From contig CM053143.1 of the NCBI GenBank assembly GCA_028571685.1, positions 51,887,208-51,951,207 on the forward strand: a stretch of DNA of 64,000 nt, in the 5' to 3' direction. Positions 32,701 to 43,130 of the stretch are shown here, in pieces. The position numbers and the translations under genes were made by a program. Within the stretch, counting starts at the first letter, position 1; every line of letters starts with the position of its first letter. The DNA comes from Heterohyrax brucei. Its lineage: Eukaryota > Chordata > Mammalia > Hyracoidea > Procaviidae. The notes under the pieces were generated by a model that saw only the letters and a program-made list of their open reading frames with translations, was not told the origin of the DNA and did not search any database.

Positions 32701-33561
32701 TCCCATAGGTTCTGGTAGGAAGTGTTTTTGTTCTCATTGGAATCCATGAATTTCTTTAAGTCATCCTTGATTTCCTCTATAACCCATGTTTTTTTGAGCA
32801 AGCTGTTGTTCAGTTTCTAAGAGTTCCACTTTCTATCTCTGTTTTTTCTGCTATTGATTGCAACTTTGATGGCTTTATGATCTGAGAAGATGCTTTGCAG
32901 TAATTCAGTGATATGGATTTTGTTGAGCATTGCATTATGGCCTATCACGTGGTCAATTCTGGAGAGTATTCCATGTGCACCTGAGAAAAAGATGTAGTTA
33001 TCTGCTGATTGGTGGAAAGTTCTGTATATATCAATGAGGTTTAGTTGGCTAATTGTGTCAGTGAGGTCTTCTGTAACTTTACTGAGCTTTTTTCTAGATG
33101 ATCTGTCTAGTAATGAGAGTGGAGTGTTAAAAGTCTCCCACTATTTTTGTGGAGTCATCTAACTCTCTTTTGAGCGTAGTCAGTGTTTCTTCGACATATT
33201 TAGGTTCTCTGATATTAGGTGCATAAATATTTAATATAGTTAAGTCTTGCTTGTGTACTGAACCTTTCAGCAATAAATAGTGTCCATCTTTGTCCACGAT
33301 GGTGGGTTTGCAATGAAAATTGATTTTGTCTGAGATTAGAATTGCCACCCCTGCTCTTCTTTGTTCATTGTTAGCTTGATATATATTCTTCCAACCTTTA
33401 ATTTTCAGTTTGTTCCTGTCTTTAGGTCTCAAGTGAGTTTCTTGTAGACAACATATGGATGGGCCGTGTCTTTTGATCCAAGATGACACTCAGTGTCTCT
33501 TTACTTTCAGTCCATTCACATTCAATGTAATTATTGATAGGTATGTGTTCACTGATGCCAT
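29745..33561 (-). pseudogene. L1 ORF2 (endonuclease/reverse transcriptase), disrupted, copy 2
   Basis: The start is the ATG at 33,561 (MASVNTYL, then LNVNG). Surviving segments are 33,489-33,127 (endonuclease with QETHLRPKDRN, LNIYAPN and GDF), 32,801-31,878 (linker and RT fingers, ending in HHD-stop), 31,778-30,558 (RT palm with [14 protein letters not shown] and an intact FADD at 31,458-31,469) and 30,434-29,745 (the C-terminus with CWRGC...H...C, ending QRQKDKYCIRPL). Lesions: TGA at 33,490-33,492; one extra base after GDF (33,129-33,132); TAA at 31,878-31,880 before VGFIPG; a stop after LQNLSKKP (30,558); and smaller breaks. The first three are in exactly the same places as in copy 1. The antisense frame 29,956-30,252 is a shadow. 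Confidence 0.94.
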
Positions 33562-33982
33562 TGTGATATGTTTATTTTTATGTTGATGTTTTCTCTGTTG
33601 TTCTTATTGGTCTGTTCTGGGACAGTCTTTTTTGTGAGTTGATTTTTCACCTTTTTCACAGCTGGTTTTATAGTTGTTGAGACTCATGTGGTAGATTTCT
33701 TGAAATGGTATGATACATCTTTGTTGTGCTTTACAGCTGCCCCTAGAATCCCCCTTAATAAACTATTTATAACCCAATTTTAATTACTACCAGTCTTGTC
33801 ATCTTCCTGTCGATCTGGAAGGACTATAACGACTGTAGTACATCCCTCTTTTTATTATGATGACACCATAGTTTTCATGATGATCACTGGATTGCTTCTT
33901 TCCAAATCAAAGCTGTGATTTACTTTGGAGCCTTCCCTAAATGAGTAGAGTATTGAGTAGTGTGTCGTTCTGATATATAAAG

Positions 33983-34942
33983 TTAGTGGTTTTGTTCTTC
34001 TAAGCCAGAGCCAAGAACTTCTTTCAGTATTTCTTGTAGTTTTGGTTTGGTGTTTACAAAGTCTCTGAGTTTCTGTTTATCTGGGAATGTCTTAATTTCA
34101 TTTTCGTGTTTGAAAGATAGTTTTGCAGGATATGTAATTCTTGGTTGGAAGTTCTTCTCCTTCAAGACTTTGAATGTGTCGTGCCACTCTCTCCGTGCCA
34201 GCATGGTTTCTGCTGAGAAATCTGACCAGAGCCTACAGGGTTTCCGTCTGAATGTTAGCTTTGCCTTGAGTCTTTACTGCCTTTAAGAGTTGCTGCTTAT
34301 GTTTCATTTTGTTAAGCTTGATTATAATATGTCTTGGAGTCTTTCTTTTGAGATCTATATTGGGTGGCATACAATATGCATCTGAGATGTCTATATTATC
34401 TTCCTTCATGATTTCTGGGAAGTTTTCTTTCAGCAGCTCAGCAACAATACTCTCTGTGTTCTCAGATGACTCACCCTGTTCAGGGACTGCAATTAATCGA
34501 AGGTTGTTCCTCTTAATAGAGTCCCACATGCTTCTTAATGTTTCTTCATTTTTCTTGTTTCTTTTTTCTGATTTCTGCTCATAGACGCTGGCATTAGTAG
34601 CTCTGTCTTCCAAGTCAGACATTCTTTTTTCCCTTTGTTCCATTCTGTTTTCTTGGCTTTTCATTGACGTTTCTATGTCTTCGATTTTGTTCTTGATCTG
34701 TTGGATTTCAAGAGTACTGGTGTTCCATCAGATCGAACAACTTGCTTAATTTTTCACTTTGTTCTGCATTTTGTATAAGGTCTAGAAGGGCCCTGTATAT
34801 AATCAATTTGTATTCACTTCCTGATGCTTTCATAAAAGTTTCTTCATCTGGAAAACTCCTTGGTTGCTTTATTTGGGAGCCTTCTGAAGCCATGGCAGAT
34901 TTCTTGTATGCCACAATTGTCTGTTGCTTTTTTGGGTCCCAT
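33983..34942 (-). pseudogene. L1 ORF1 (RNA-binding chaperone), disrupted, copy 2
   Basis: The ATG at 34,942 is followed by six A residues where copy 1 has five, so the frame shifts within the first ten codons. The surviving pieces are 34,914-34,708 (from a downstream in-frame start, with the N-terminal domain and early coiled coil), 34,664-34,233 (coiled coil and RRM core, MWDSIKRNNLRLIAVPE) and 34,204-33,983 (C-terminal domain, QPRITYPAKLSFKHENEIK). Further breaks are near 34,700 and 34,230. It lacks the 23-bp duplication seen in copy 1. Confidence 0.92.
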
Positions 34943-35936
34943 GTGAGTATATAGAGGCTGGAAGAGGTACTGTGAGGATGGATTCCAAATGTTTCTCTAG
35001 GCTGTCTTCAAATGTAAAGCAAAAGGTATGTGACCAGTTCACAAGTCAGTTAGGTTTTCAGGTGTAGAGGTCCCTCTTCTCATCTGACAAAGTAAGCACC
35101 ACTATATCCAACCCCAGATGATAACAAACTAGTTCAGAATATAGGAATGCTATTGCCCTTTTGGCCTCTGCTGACAGGGCCTAGCCGTAGCCAACACTGC
35201 ATCGAGTACTGGTTTTGTGATAGAAAAGTGCTCTCTTGTGGGCAGGCTGTGGCTCCCAAGCTAAGAATTAGGTCCAGCTGCGGCCACCGTATTCCAAGAT
35301 TGCATCCTCTACACAGGCAGCAGACAGAGGGGCTAAAGGTGCCGAGAGTTAGTGTTTCCTCTGCTTCTGTTGCATGGCCCCCAAAGTAGGTAGCACTGTG
35401 CAAAATCACTACTTTTCTGATTGAGAAGCGTTGTCCCGTTTGCAGGCGCTGGCTCCCAGGCTAAAAACAAGGTCCTTCTAAAATCTCGGTACCAACATTG
35501 CGTCCCGCACACTGACTGCGAAGCTCCGCACAAACCCCACTGAGGCAGCTACAAAACGAAAGGCTCAAAATGGCTAGATTAACAGAGTCCCGAGTGTGGC
35601 TCTCAGAATATGGGAATTTCACCTGCCTATCCCCCAGCAGCGCATCTGAGTCCAGCTGCCAGGCAAGACTCAGCTCCGCCCGCCAGCCGAGACAGAGGAA
35701 AAAAAGTCAAACTGGTGCGTTTACCTCACTTCCGTGAGAGCAGGGGCTAGCCAGGAGCGGGAGTCAGCGAAAGAGAGGAGGTTTTTCGCTGAGTGGAATG
35801 AAGTCCCAGTTAACAGCTCTGTGCCGTGTCCTGAGGCTGATTAGGTGATTAGAAGGCTCTGTTTGATTGTCAGTTCAGGTCTTGGTTTCCAGAGGGATAT
35901 AAGGAGACATGTGCTTAGTCTGCTATCTTGACTCCC
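34943..35936 (-). promoter_or_regulatory. L1 5'UTR with two promoter monomers, copy 2
   Basis: Two units start near 35,208 and 35,408, the same 200-bp spacing as in copy 1. The first carries 'ccaagattgcatcc' where copy 1 has the YY1-like 'ccaagatggcgtcc', so that motif is lost. The second reads 'accaacattgcgtcccgc'. Inferred promoter region; no coding content. Confidence 0.72.
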
Positions 35937-36096
35937 TATTCTTCCAACTTTTGTTTGGTTTAGTTGCTTTTATATAATCTACTTTTTCTAGCTGGGTATT
36001 TCATTTATTATTTTCCTTTTTATTGATGTAGGTAGGTAATGCTCTAAGTTTTCTTTAATAATTGCTTAAGCACTATCCCATGGATTCTAGTAATCA

Positions 36097-36134
36097 TTAG
36101 GGTCATAGTTAGGGTTAGGGCTCGGGTTAGAGGG
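36097..36134 (+). repeat. Degenerate interstitial telomere-like tract
   Basis: Read in steps of six from 36,097: ttaggg, tcatag, ttaggg, ttaggg, ctcggg, ttagag. Three units are perfect vertebrate telomere repeats and the rest stay in register. The tract begins right where the ancient L1 similarity ends. The number of units is small, so chance is not excluded. Confidence 0.5.
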
Positions 36135-37098
36135 ATCAAGTCACCTGACTCATGTTTTGTAATGATACTTTAACTTGGGGAAAGCTAGAGCCTTGACTCA
36201 AAAACTAATTGTGGTAGTTCAGGTAAGATAGGAGGAGAGTGTGAATCAGGGTATTAGCAGAAGTGGTAGAGAGGACAAGGTAGTGTTAATATTTTAGGAG
36301 ACATTATAGGATGCAGAAGCTAATTAGATATAAAAGATAGAGGAGAAGATAAATAAATCTGAGAATTCTAGATTTGAGTTTGTTAAAACACAAACTGGAG
36401 AATTCAGGAGAAGCAAATTTGAGGGTCAAGAAGGGATGGATGGAAAATCATAAGTTTGATTCTGAACATGTTGAATTTGAAATGCCAGTAGAACATCCGA
36501 GTGAGGCTGTCTAGTTGGAAATCTTATTCTAGAATCCAGGAGACAGATGTGAACTGGCTATAAGGACTTGCATGTAATTGCTCAAGCTCTGGGTGATAAT
36601 AAGATCATTCAAACCTGTGTGTTATGGTGAAAAGCAAGTCATGATTGCAAACAAGGCTCCTAGCTTTACTGCCAAGTTTTCTGCAAAATGCGACCCCCGT
36701 CAGGAATATAGGCCCTGAGAACACAAAGCCAGATGTTGTCATCTTCTCTGCATCTTTTGAGAGAAGGTGATCTGTTCAGCATCTGAAGCTAAGGAGCTCA
36801 CTTTGAATGCACCAACTGAGTTAGAAATATGTAAATAAAATTTAATTAGAGAAACCTCAGAGGAAACTCTATCCTAAATAAGTCTTGATTTTTTGATGAA
36901 TTGGCTTGGTGGGATACAAAGGCAAGAGTAAATAGGATTTAGGTTCAGATTCCTCTGGGTTGGTTCTGCTGAGATGTAATGCTTATTCAAATGCATATTA
37001 AGTTCAGGGAGTGGATCACTCCAAAAGAGATGTAATTTGGGGACTGAGAGCATTTGGGAAGGGTGAGCAATGGTAATGAATGAACTTTTAATATATCC
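36135..37098. other. Anonymous sequence, partly old-repeat-like
   Basis: No gene. The stretch 36,420-36,640 ('gaacatgttgaatttgaaat', 'gtagaacatccgagtg') resembles a common old mammalian interspersed repeat that I cannot name with confidence. Confidence 0.4.
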
Positions 37099-37108
37099 CT
37101 TATGATTT

Positions 37109-37143
37109 GTCAGATCCGACTAGACGGCACTTGGCTGGCTGGC
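37109..37143 (+). mobile_element. 35-bp insertion of AfroSINE/RTE tail only
   Basis: The insert contains 'cagatccgactagacggcac' followed by 'ttggctggctggc'. This matches the extreme 3' end of the AfroSINE variant at 20,741 (reverse complement 'ctagacagcacttggctcgg'). The 11-bp direct repeat 'cttatgatttg' occurs at 37,099-37,109 and 37,143-37,153, so this is a genuine insertion with extreme 5' truncation. Confidence 0.8.
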
Positions 37144-37153
37144 TTATGATTTG

Positions 37154-37604
37154 GAGGTTTTGTTGGATAAATTTTGATTTGAAATTCCATTCCAAAAGGG
37201 CTCTGGCCAATCAGTTACTTCATATCCTTGTCTGAACTGCCTTCTCTGATGCCATGGATCTCAAAAGATGGCAACAAAGCATGTCAGCCTTGTGGCTGCC
37301 ATGTGACTCACGCCTTGGGGCAGAAAAGGAGTGAAAGACATAGTTTTTACAATGGTGCAAAGTAGGGACATTTCTAAATGTAAATTTTGGTTGTTGTGGT
37401 GGTTATTGTTCTCGAGTTTTCCTCTCCTTCAGTATTTTTCATCTTATCACTCTTTTCTTCTTTCATCTGGTGACCACAGGAACGTAATTTTCTCCACTTT
37501 GGTCTTCTTGGATCACGATTGAGCAAACATTGGCAGTTGTGTGCTTCCTATTATTTTGTGTTTCTAACTTCATTTTCCAACTCACTCTGTGAGAAGAAAT
37601 GATT
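37154..37604. other. Anonymous sequence
   Basis: No supported gene or repeat; the short frame 37,331-37,522 has no domain. Confidence 0.4.
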
Positions 37605-37745
37605 GGCCTCATGTAATATATGAGGAAGCTAAGTCACAGAAGGTTTTAATGTGTTGAATTACCTGTCATGGCTAGTATGCTGTAAGTGGAAATTTGAATG
37701 CAGATTTGCTGATTTTTCAAGTCACAGCATTCTTAGCTTGTTGCA
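37605..37745 (-). mobile_element. MIR SINE
   Basis: 'atatgaggaagctaagtcac', 'agaaggttttaatgtgttga', 'tggctagtatgctgtaagtg' and 'aatttgaatgcagatttgct' follow the reverse complement of MIR, including its core. Confidence 0.75.
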
Positions 37746-39859
37746 TCTACTATTATACAAAATGGAAGTAAAAAAGAAAAAAGATAAGACAGTGGGGAGG
37801 GAGCACTTTATCCTAAGCAGTGTCTGAGAATCAGAAAGTATATTTTGAACTCTAGAAACTATCATGAATATTTTTCATAAGAATGAAATTCTGGTACGTT
37901 CTGTCATAGTGTTCTGTTATGTTACAACAGAAAAAGTCTTAATAGCTGAAAAAAGAGAGCAAGCGCATGCAAGAGAGATGCTTTTTGGGGGTAAGATCAA
38001 TGAATTCCTTTTAACTTCTTATATTCTCTATAAGGGGCTATAGCAAAAAGTGAGGTGGTAAGGGAACCGTAAATCTAAACGGTGAAGTACTGAAAGCTGT
38101 GAACATAAATGTTTCGATAAATACCAAGTAGTATCAAATTTTGCTGTAAAATTCCAAAGTGTAATGTAATCCTCCAGTGCGAGGAAAGAAGTCTCTAAGT
38201 GAACAAGTTAAAAGTGGTCAGTTTGGCTTTTATATTTTGAAGAGGGAGCAGAACCTTAAGGCTGTTGTGTGTTAGTCAGAAACAGCAAGGGAATGGTTGT
38301 TTCATGCCAATGCGTTGTTTGTCCTTTTTCTATTTTGTGCCTTTCTTCTTGTTCTGTATATATACATTATGTATCTATTATACACACAGAGGTCTTTTTG
38401 ACATCAAAGATTCTGATTCTACATTTTGGCTAATCTATAAGATTATACCGACCATAACGTAGCAGGCACATGCCAGACACTTGACCCCTGAAAGGGAGTC
38501 ACAGGCCATGGCATATTTAAACACTGGGAGAAGCGAAGTTAGCAGCCAGCTTGTTCTTGAACAAATGTACATTGTTGTTACAATTGAAACCACATGCTGA
38601 ATAATATAACATAGGTGCAACTTAACTGAGAATGTGTGGACAGTTGGAACTGTGTATTATTTATTTATTTATTTTATTTATATTATGTCTGTGAGTCTTG
38701 GGGCCCCGTCACTCTGTTTTCTTAGCAGAAGTTGGCAACACAAGCCCAGCTACATGGATGGGCGGTGAAGGACTTTGTCCTTTAGCTGTTGGGACTGCTG
38801 AAAGATTCAGCTGCTGCCACAAGCAGCTAAGATTTAGCTAATGATTTTTCTAAACCATGTCAAACCTGAACCTAGCTAAGGGATTAAACATAGCCCCTGA
38901 GCCAAAAGTCTCTCAGTGCAAAACTATTTTAGGGACTGTTTACCACTTTATGGAAAATTTAGCCATACACAATTGTGTAAGGAGATAGCTACCAAATTAA
39001 ACTTGCAGGCTTCATTTAGTTTAAAATAACATGTTCCCTCTAAGTTACAATGTTTTAGATCTAGTACATCATTTTGGTTTGTTTTGGTTGTTGGCAAGGT
39101 AAGTTGAGACAGGTTAGATACCTTAAGTTCTCTCTGTAGACAGATGAAAATGATGAAATATTGATTTATTTCTCTCTTTCATGCAGTAACAGAGGGGTCT
39201 GGAAATCCCATTGGTAACTTCTTTTTGCTTCTATTCTATATGTTACTTGTAGCCAGTGGTAGAAAGGGTGATGGAAAAGAGGGAGAGAGAATGTAGGAAG
39301 TGTCTTCTACTTGTTGGTGGCTTTCCTCTTATCTCTGAAGAGTCTGTGGGAGGAGTGTAAATGCCTATACCATTGGCTTCCATTCAACATCCATTCTTCT
39401 CACGTATTTCTGGGATTGCTACTTTCTCCAGGTAAAAACAAATGCCACAGTTAAATAACCAGTCTCTCTGGTGGTAAAGTGTCCTTTATTTTGTACTTAC
39501 AGGCGTTTTACAATAGGTAATACAGCTCATTTTTAATCTTATACCAAGGCTTCCTTCTGTTTTCTGAGTATTTATTTATTTATTCAATATGTATTTAAAG
39601 ATCTACTTTGTATGTAATTAATGCTAGTGTTTTTGGGGGGGGGCATGAAAACATACTTTCATTCAGATATCATTTTTAGGCAAAAAAAATCCCATGTACT
39701 CATAAATGTAAATTACTCATCAAAAAGTGAGCTCACAAAGCATCACTACATGAATGGGATAGAAAATAAATTGTGTGAATTCAGAGACAAAGAAAAGCCA
39801 GCATTTCACCATGAATAAGAATGTGTCTTTGGGGAATGGCAGTCTTGTGCTATGTCTTA
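37746..39859. other. Anonymous sequence with short low-complexity runs
   Basis: No supported gene. Low-complexity runs include a 'tttattta' tract (about 38,659-38,682) and a G-run at 39,635-39,643. Confidence 0.45.
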
Positions 39860-40027
39860 GGGGCTTGGTAGGGGTGGCCCCTCAAAATATGTCTTAGAAT
39901 CCTAATCCTTATACTCGTGGGGTATAATTCTATTTGGTATAGATTTCTTTGTCATGTTTATGAAACTATGGTGGTATATGGATGTTTTCGAAACCTAATC
40001 ACTTCTGAGTTATAAAGGGACCAGTTT
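39860..40027 (+). mobile_element. MaLR-type LTR fragment
   Basis: 'cccctcaaaatatgtcttag', 'aatcctaatccttatactcg' and 'cctaatcacttctgagttat' follow the early part of a MaLR/MLT1-like LTR. The same order appears at 59,650-59,780. A decayed SINE-like head follows ('cactggtggagtatggttaa', 40,038). Confidence 0.6.
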
Positions 40028-40184
40028 AGATACAGACACTGGTGGAGTATGGTTAAATGCTATAGCTCCTAGTTGAGTTAAAAGCCATGAGAAAACAGAA
40101 AGGATGCTATAACCACAGCAAGGAAAAACAATGGAGAATAAAAGAACTTTATGATTGTATCTTAGCCCAGAGGAAGCAATGTTA

Positions 40185-40950
40185 TTTTGTAGAGATGGCC
40201 TGTCTGGCGTGAGTTTAAATCCTAGCTCTGCCATTTGTTGGCTGTAGGACTTGCTAAGTACCTTAGTTATCTAGTGCTGCTATAACAGGAACATTATCAA
40301 TGAATGGCTTTAACAAACAGAGATTTATTTTCTCAGAGTCTAGGATGCTAGAAGTCCAAATTCAAGGAACCAGTTCCAGGGGAAGTCTTTCACTCTGTTA
40401 GTTCTGGTTCTTGTCATCTATATTTCCCTGTCATCAATATCTCCCTAGTCTAAGAACTTCCCAGAGTAGAGATCTCAGGTCCAAAGGATTCACTCCCCTC
40501 ATGAGTCTTCATTCTTGGTGGCATGAAGTCCTCTTGTCTGTCTGCTTACTTTTTTCTTTTATATATTAAAAGAGATTGACTCAAAATGCAACCTAATCTT
40601 GTACGCTGAGTCCTGCCTCACTAAAATAACTGTCCTTGATTTTGCCTTATTAATATCACAGAGGTAGGATTTACAATACGTATGAAAACCCTATCAAGTG
40701 ACAAAATGATGTACAATCATATAATACTGGGAATCATGGCCTGGCCAAGTTGATACACATTTTCAGGAGTCACAATTCAATCCATAACACCAAGTTATCA
40801 TAACTGTCTAGGTATAGGTTTCTTCACTTGTGAAATAAGAATAAAACCATCTACTTCATAGGGTCTCTGTAAGAATTGAATTAAACAGCATATACAAAAC
40901 AGGATGTAAAATTTTGGGGACATAGTGGGTACTCAGTAAATAATTAAAAC
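40185..40950 (+). mobile_element. MIR SINE split by an LTR
   Basis: The left half (40,185-40,260) has the MIR core 'tttaaatcctagctctgcca' and ends at 'ttgctaagta'. The right half (40,790-40,950) resumes with 'ggtttcttcacttgtgaaat', 'catctacttcatagggtctc' and 'gtgggtactcagtaaataa'. Together they give one nearly complete MIR. Confidence 0.85.
40261..40789 (-). mobile_element. MaLR-type solo LTR inserted in MIR
   Basis: The minus-strand LTR starts, on the plus-strand reading, at 'ttagttatctagtgctgcta', and ends 'tcaatccataaca'. 'gctagaagtccaaattcaag' is shared with the LTR at 61,005-61,497. The polyadenylation-like 'tttatt' lies at 40,324. No clear flanking duplication was seen. Confidence 0.78.
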
Positions 40951-42412
40951 TCATTATTCATCTATGCCAAAATTCCAGAAAAATAAGGCGATGTTTTTTC
41001 TTTTAGACTAAAAGACTCTGAAATCTTTATTTGAAAAAATGTAGATTCTAACACAGTAAGTTAGAGTCACAGACCACATGTTAGGGTGGAAATGGCATGT
41101 CTGACAGACCAATCTTAGCCAACAGCCTCAGAATGTGGACTGTCCTCTCAAAAAGATGCATATGTGTATGGACTGGTCTTTTCTATTACTTTAGCTTTGA
41201 AAGGTGTGTATATATATTTTTCACTGATGAATATACCAGAATTTAGTTCAATAACTGGTGGCTGATGTTTTTTCCAGCACATGTAATTTTACTTTTGATC
41301 AAAATAACTATACTAATACAAACTCCTTATCTTCCCTAGAGCAGTTCTTTTCCATTTTAGGAGTCTCTGAAGCAAGTTTTATTAAGATACTGAAATGTCC
41401 TTTCTGTTCTCATTAAAGTGAAGGCTCTGAAGTTTGAGGCAGAAATGTCATCTCCATATCCGACCTGACCTGTTGTAGTCTCCTAATATGTTGATGGATG
41501 CCTAGTGATGCTAGCAGGGTACACAGAGTGGCAGGTAATGAACATTAGGGACAGGATGTGGCTTCTGATACACGTGGAACAGCAACTTGATCTGTGGAGG
41601 CAAAAGTCTTATTTTCCTATATGCGTATTCATAGTACCATTATTTTTCTTTGGTAGTATCTGACAGGAAGTTATTGTGTTTTGGCAAATATGGTTCTGTT
41701 GTTGTTGGAGATATCAAGAAATTGGAGAAGCAATTTAGTAAAATAGTGGTGAATTAAACTCAAGAGCAAATGACCTTCAAGAATTCCTGAACTCATGGCT
41801 CTGGAAGAAGGTATTATGGTTTTCCAACTGGTTTGGACAATGAGAATTCTCAGACTAGATGTCAAAAACCGAAATACTAAATCAACAAAATATTTTATTG
41901 TCAAAAAAACTTTAATTTGTTCTTTGCAGAGAAAGATTTCAGCCTTTGCTGATGACTACTGTCCTTTTTTTGATTTAGGTCGTATGTAGTCATAATGCTG
42001 CCTCCTTCCAGAAAGGATTTAAGATAGACAGTAGACACAGATTTTAAAGGCTATTACCCGGGAAAGGACATCTCAGGACTTCCAAAAGATTTTGGGACAC
42101 TGGGTATCAAGCATTTATTATTATTATTGTTATTTTTTCCACCTCAATTATTTCCAGCTGTTTCTTGTCTGCTTGGCCGATTCTCTTGCCGTTTCCATTC
42201 CGTGTGGTCACTAACCACGACTCTAGGCTCAGTAATGGTTTTGTTCTGAGGAAATGAGAAGTGCTGTGAAGTGGACATTGACACTAGACCAAAAGGAAAC
42301 AAGCAGGCAGCTGTTCCTGCTTAAATTGAGGAAAGTAAAATCAGCAAAATAAATGGCAGAAAATAAATGCTGATGAAAAATTATGCTTTAAAAGTACTTA
42401 CTTAATCTGACC
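40951..42412. other. Anonymous sequence
   Basis: No supported gene. A short 'attattattattgttatt' run lies near 42,117-42,134. Frames 41,671-41,904 and 41,795-41,989 overlap on opposite strands and look like chance. Confidence 0.45.
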
Positions 42413-42725
42413 AGCAAAACCAAATCAAACACCCTGCTGTTGCATTGATTCTGACTCATAGTGACCTATTGGATAAAATATAGTTGCCCCATAGAGTTTC
42501 CAAGGCTGAAATCTTCAGGGAAGCCGACTGCCACATCTTCTTCTCACACAGTGGCTGGAGAGTCTGCACCTTAGTAGCTCAGCACTGAACCCTGCTGTTG
42601 AGTTGATTTAGACTCACAGCAACTCTACTGGACTGAGTAGAACTGCCCTATAGGGTTTCCAAGGACTGGCTGGCAGAGTCAAACGCCAACATTCTGGGGA
42701 GCAGCCCAACTCTTAATCACTATAT
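42413..42725 (-). mobile_element. AfroSINE pair, minus strand
   Basis: Two tail-to-head units follow each other: tails at 42,420 ('accaaatcaaacaccctgct') and 42,588 ('gaaccctgctgttgagttga'), each followed by 'agagtttccaaggctg' or 'gggtttccaaggactggctg'. This is either a dimer or two insertions at one site. Confidence 0.82.
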
Positions 42726-42899
42726 TCACTACAGCTGTCAAGAGATAGATGCTACCTACTCTGAGTAAATAGACTTTACCGGGGCTCATTCCTGAATCTG
42801 GCACATTTTCCAGTATCAAGTGTATCATTTGAAGATGGCAAATGAAAGCCATTTGTTTGAACACCTTTCCTTCTCTCTAAATATTAAAATGAAAATTCC

Positions 42900-43047
42900 C
42901 AAACTCAACCAAACATCCACTTCACTGTGTCAATTTTGACTCATAACACACAGTGGAACTGCCCCATAGAGTTTCTAAGGAGTGCCTTGCAGATTTGAAC
43001 TGTCAACTTTTTGGTTAGCTGCCATAGCACTTAACCACTTTGCTGCC
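42900..43047 (-). mobile_element. AfroSINE
   Basis: 'caaccaaacatccacttcac', 'gaactgccccatagagtttc', 'gatttgaactgtcaactttt' and 'gcacttaaccactttgctgc' give the full reverse-complement order. Confidence 0.85.
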
Positions 43048-43130
43048 AAATGAAAAACAGGTAATGATAATTTAACACACAGTGAAATGATTGAAAAAGG
43101 GGTTTTGAACACACAAAATGCTTTTACAAG

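Larger units (their letters stand above)
28737..35936 (-). mobile_element. Full-length L1 retrotransposon, copy 2 (7.2 kb)
   Basis: Same structure and family as copy 1, inserted independently into the ancient L1. The perfect 16-bp duplication 'tattcttccaactttt' lies at 28,721-28,736 and 35,937-35,952. The order on the minus strand is 5'UTR (34,943-35,936), ORF1 (34,942-33,983), a spacer of about 420 bp, ORF2 (33,561-29,745), 3'UTR and A-tail. It has fewer lesions than copy 1 but both ORFs are still broken. Confidence 0.97.
24201..36096 (-). mobile_element. Ancient L1 (L1M-like), fragmented by nested insertions
   Basis: Segments at 24,201-24,302, 24,363-24,448, 24,656-25,481, 26,107-26,227, 26,894-27,666, 27,833-27,873, 27,926-27,986, 28,146-28,736 and 35,953-36,096 form one colinear minus-strand L1. 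It runs from the 3' part ('catctattgatgggcatgta', 24,700) towards ORF2 and beyond ('cactatcccatggattctag', 36,071). Each gap is filled by a younger insertion: SINEs, a 615-bp LTR, a truncated L1 within a SINE, and the full-length L1 at 28,737. Stop density is very high. The low similarity and SINE load show that this is the oldest layer. Confidence 0.75.

Noticed and set aside
10790..35845. Segmental duplication as the reason for two near-identical 7.2-kb blocks
   Set aside because: Similarity ends exactly at L1 boundaries, flanks are unrelated, and copy 2 has its own 16-bp target duplication.
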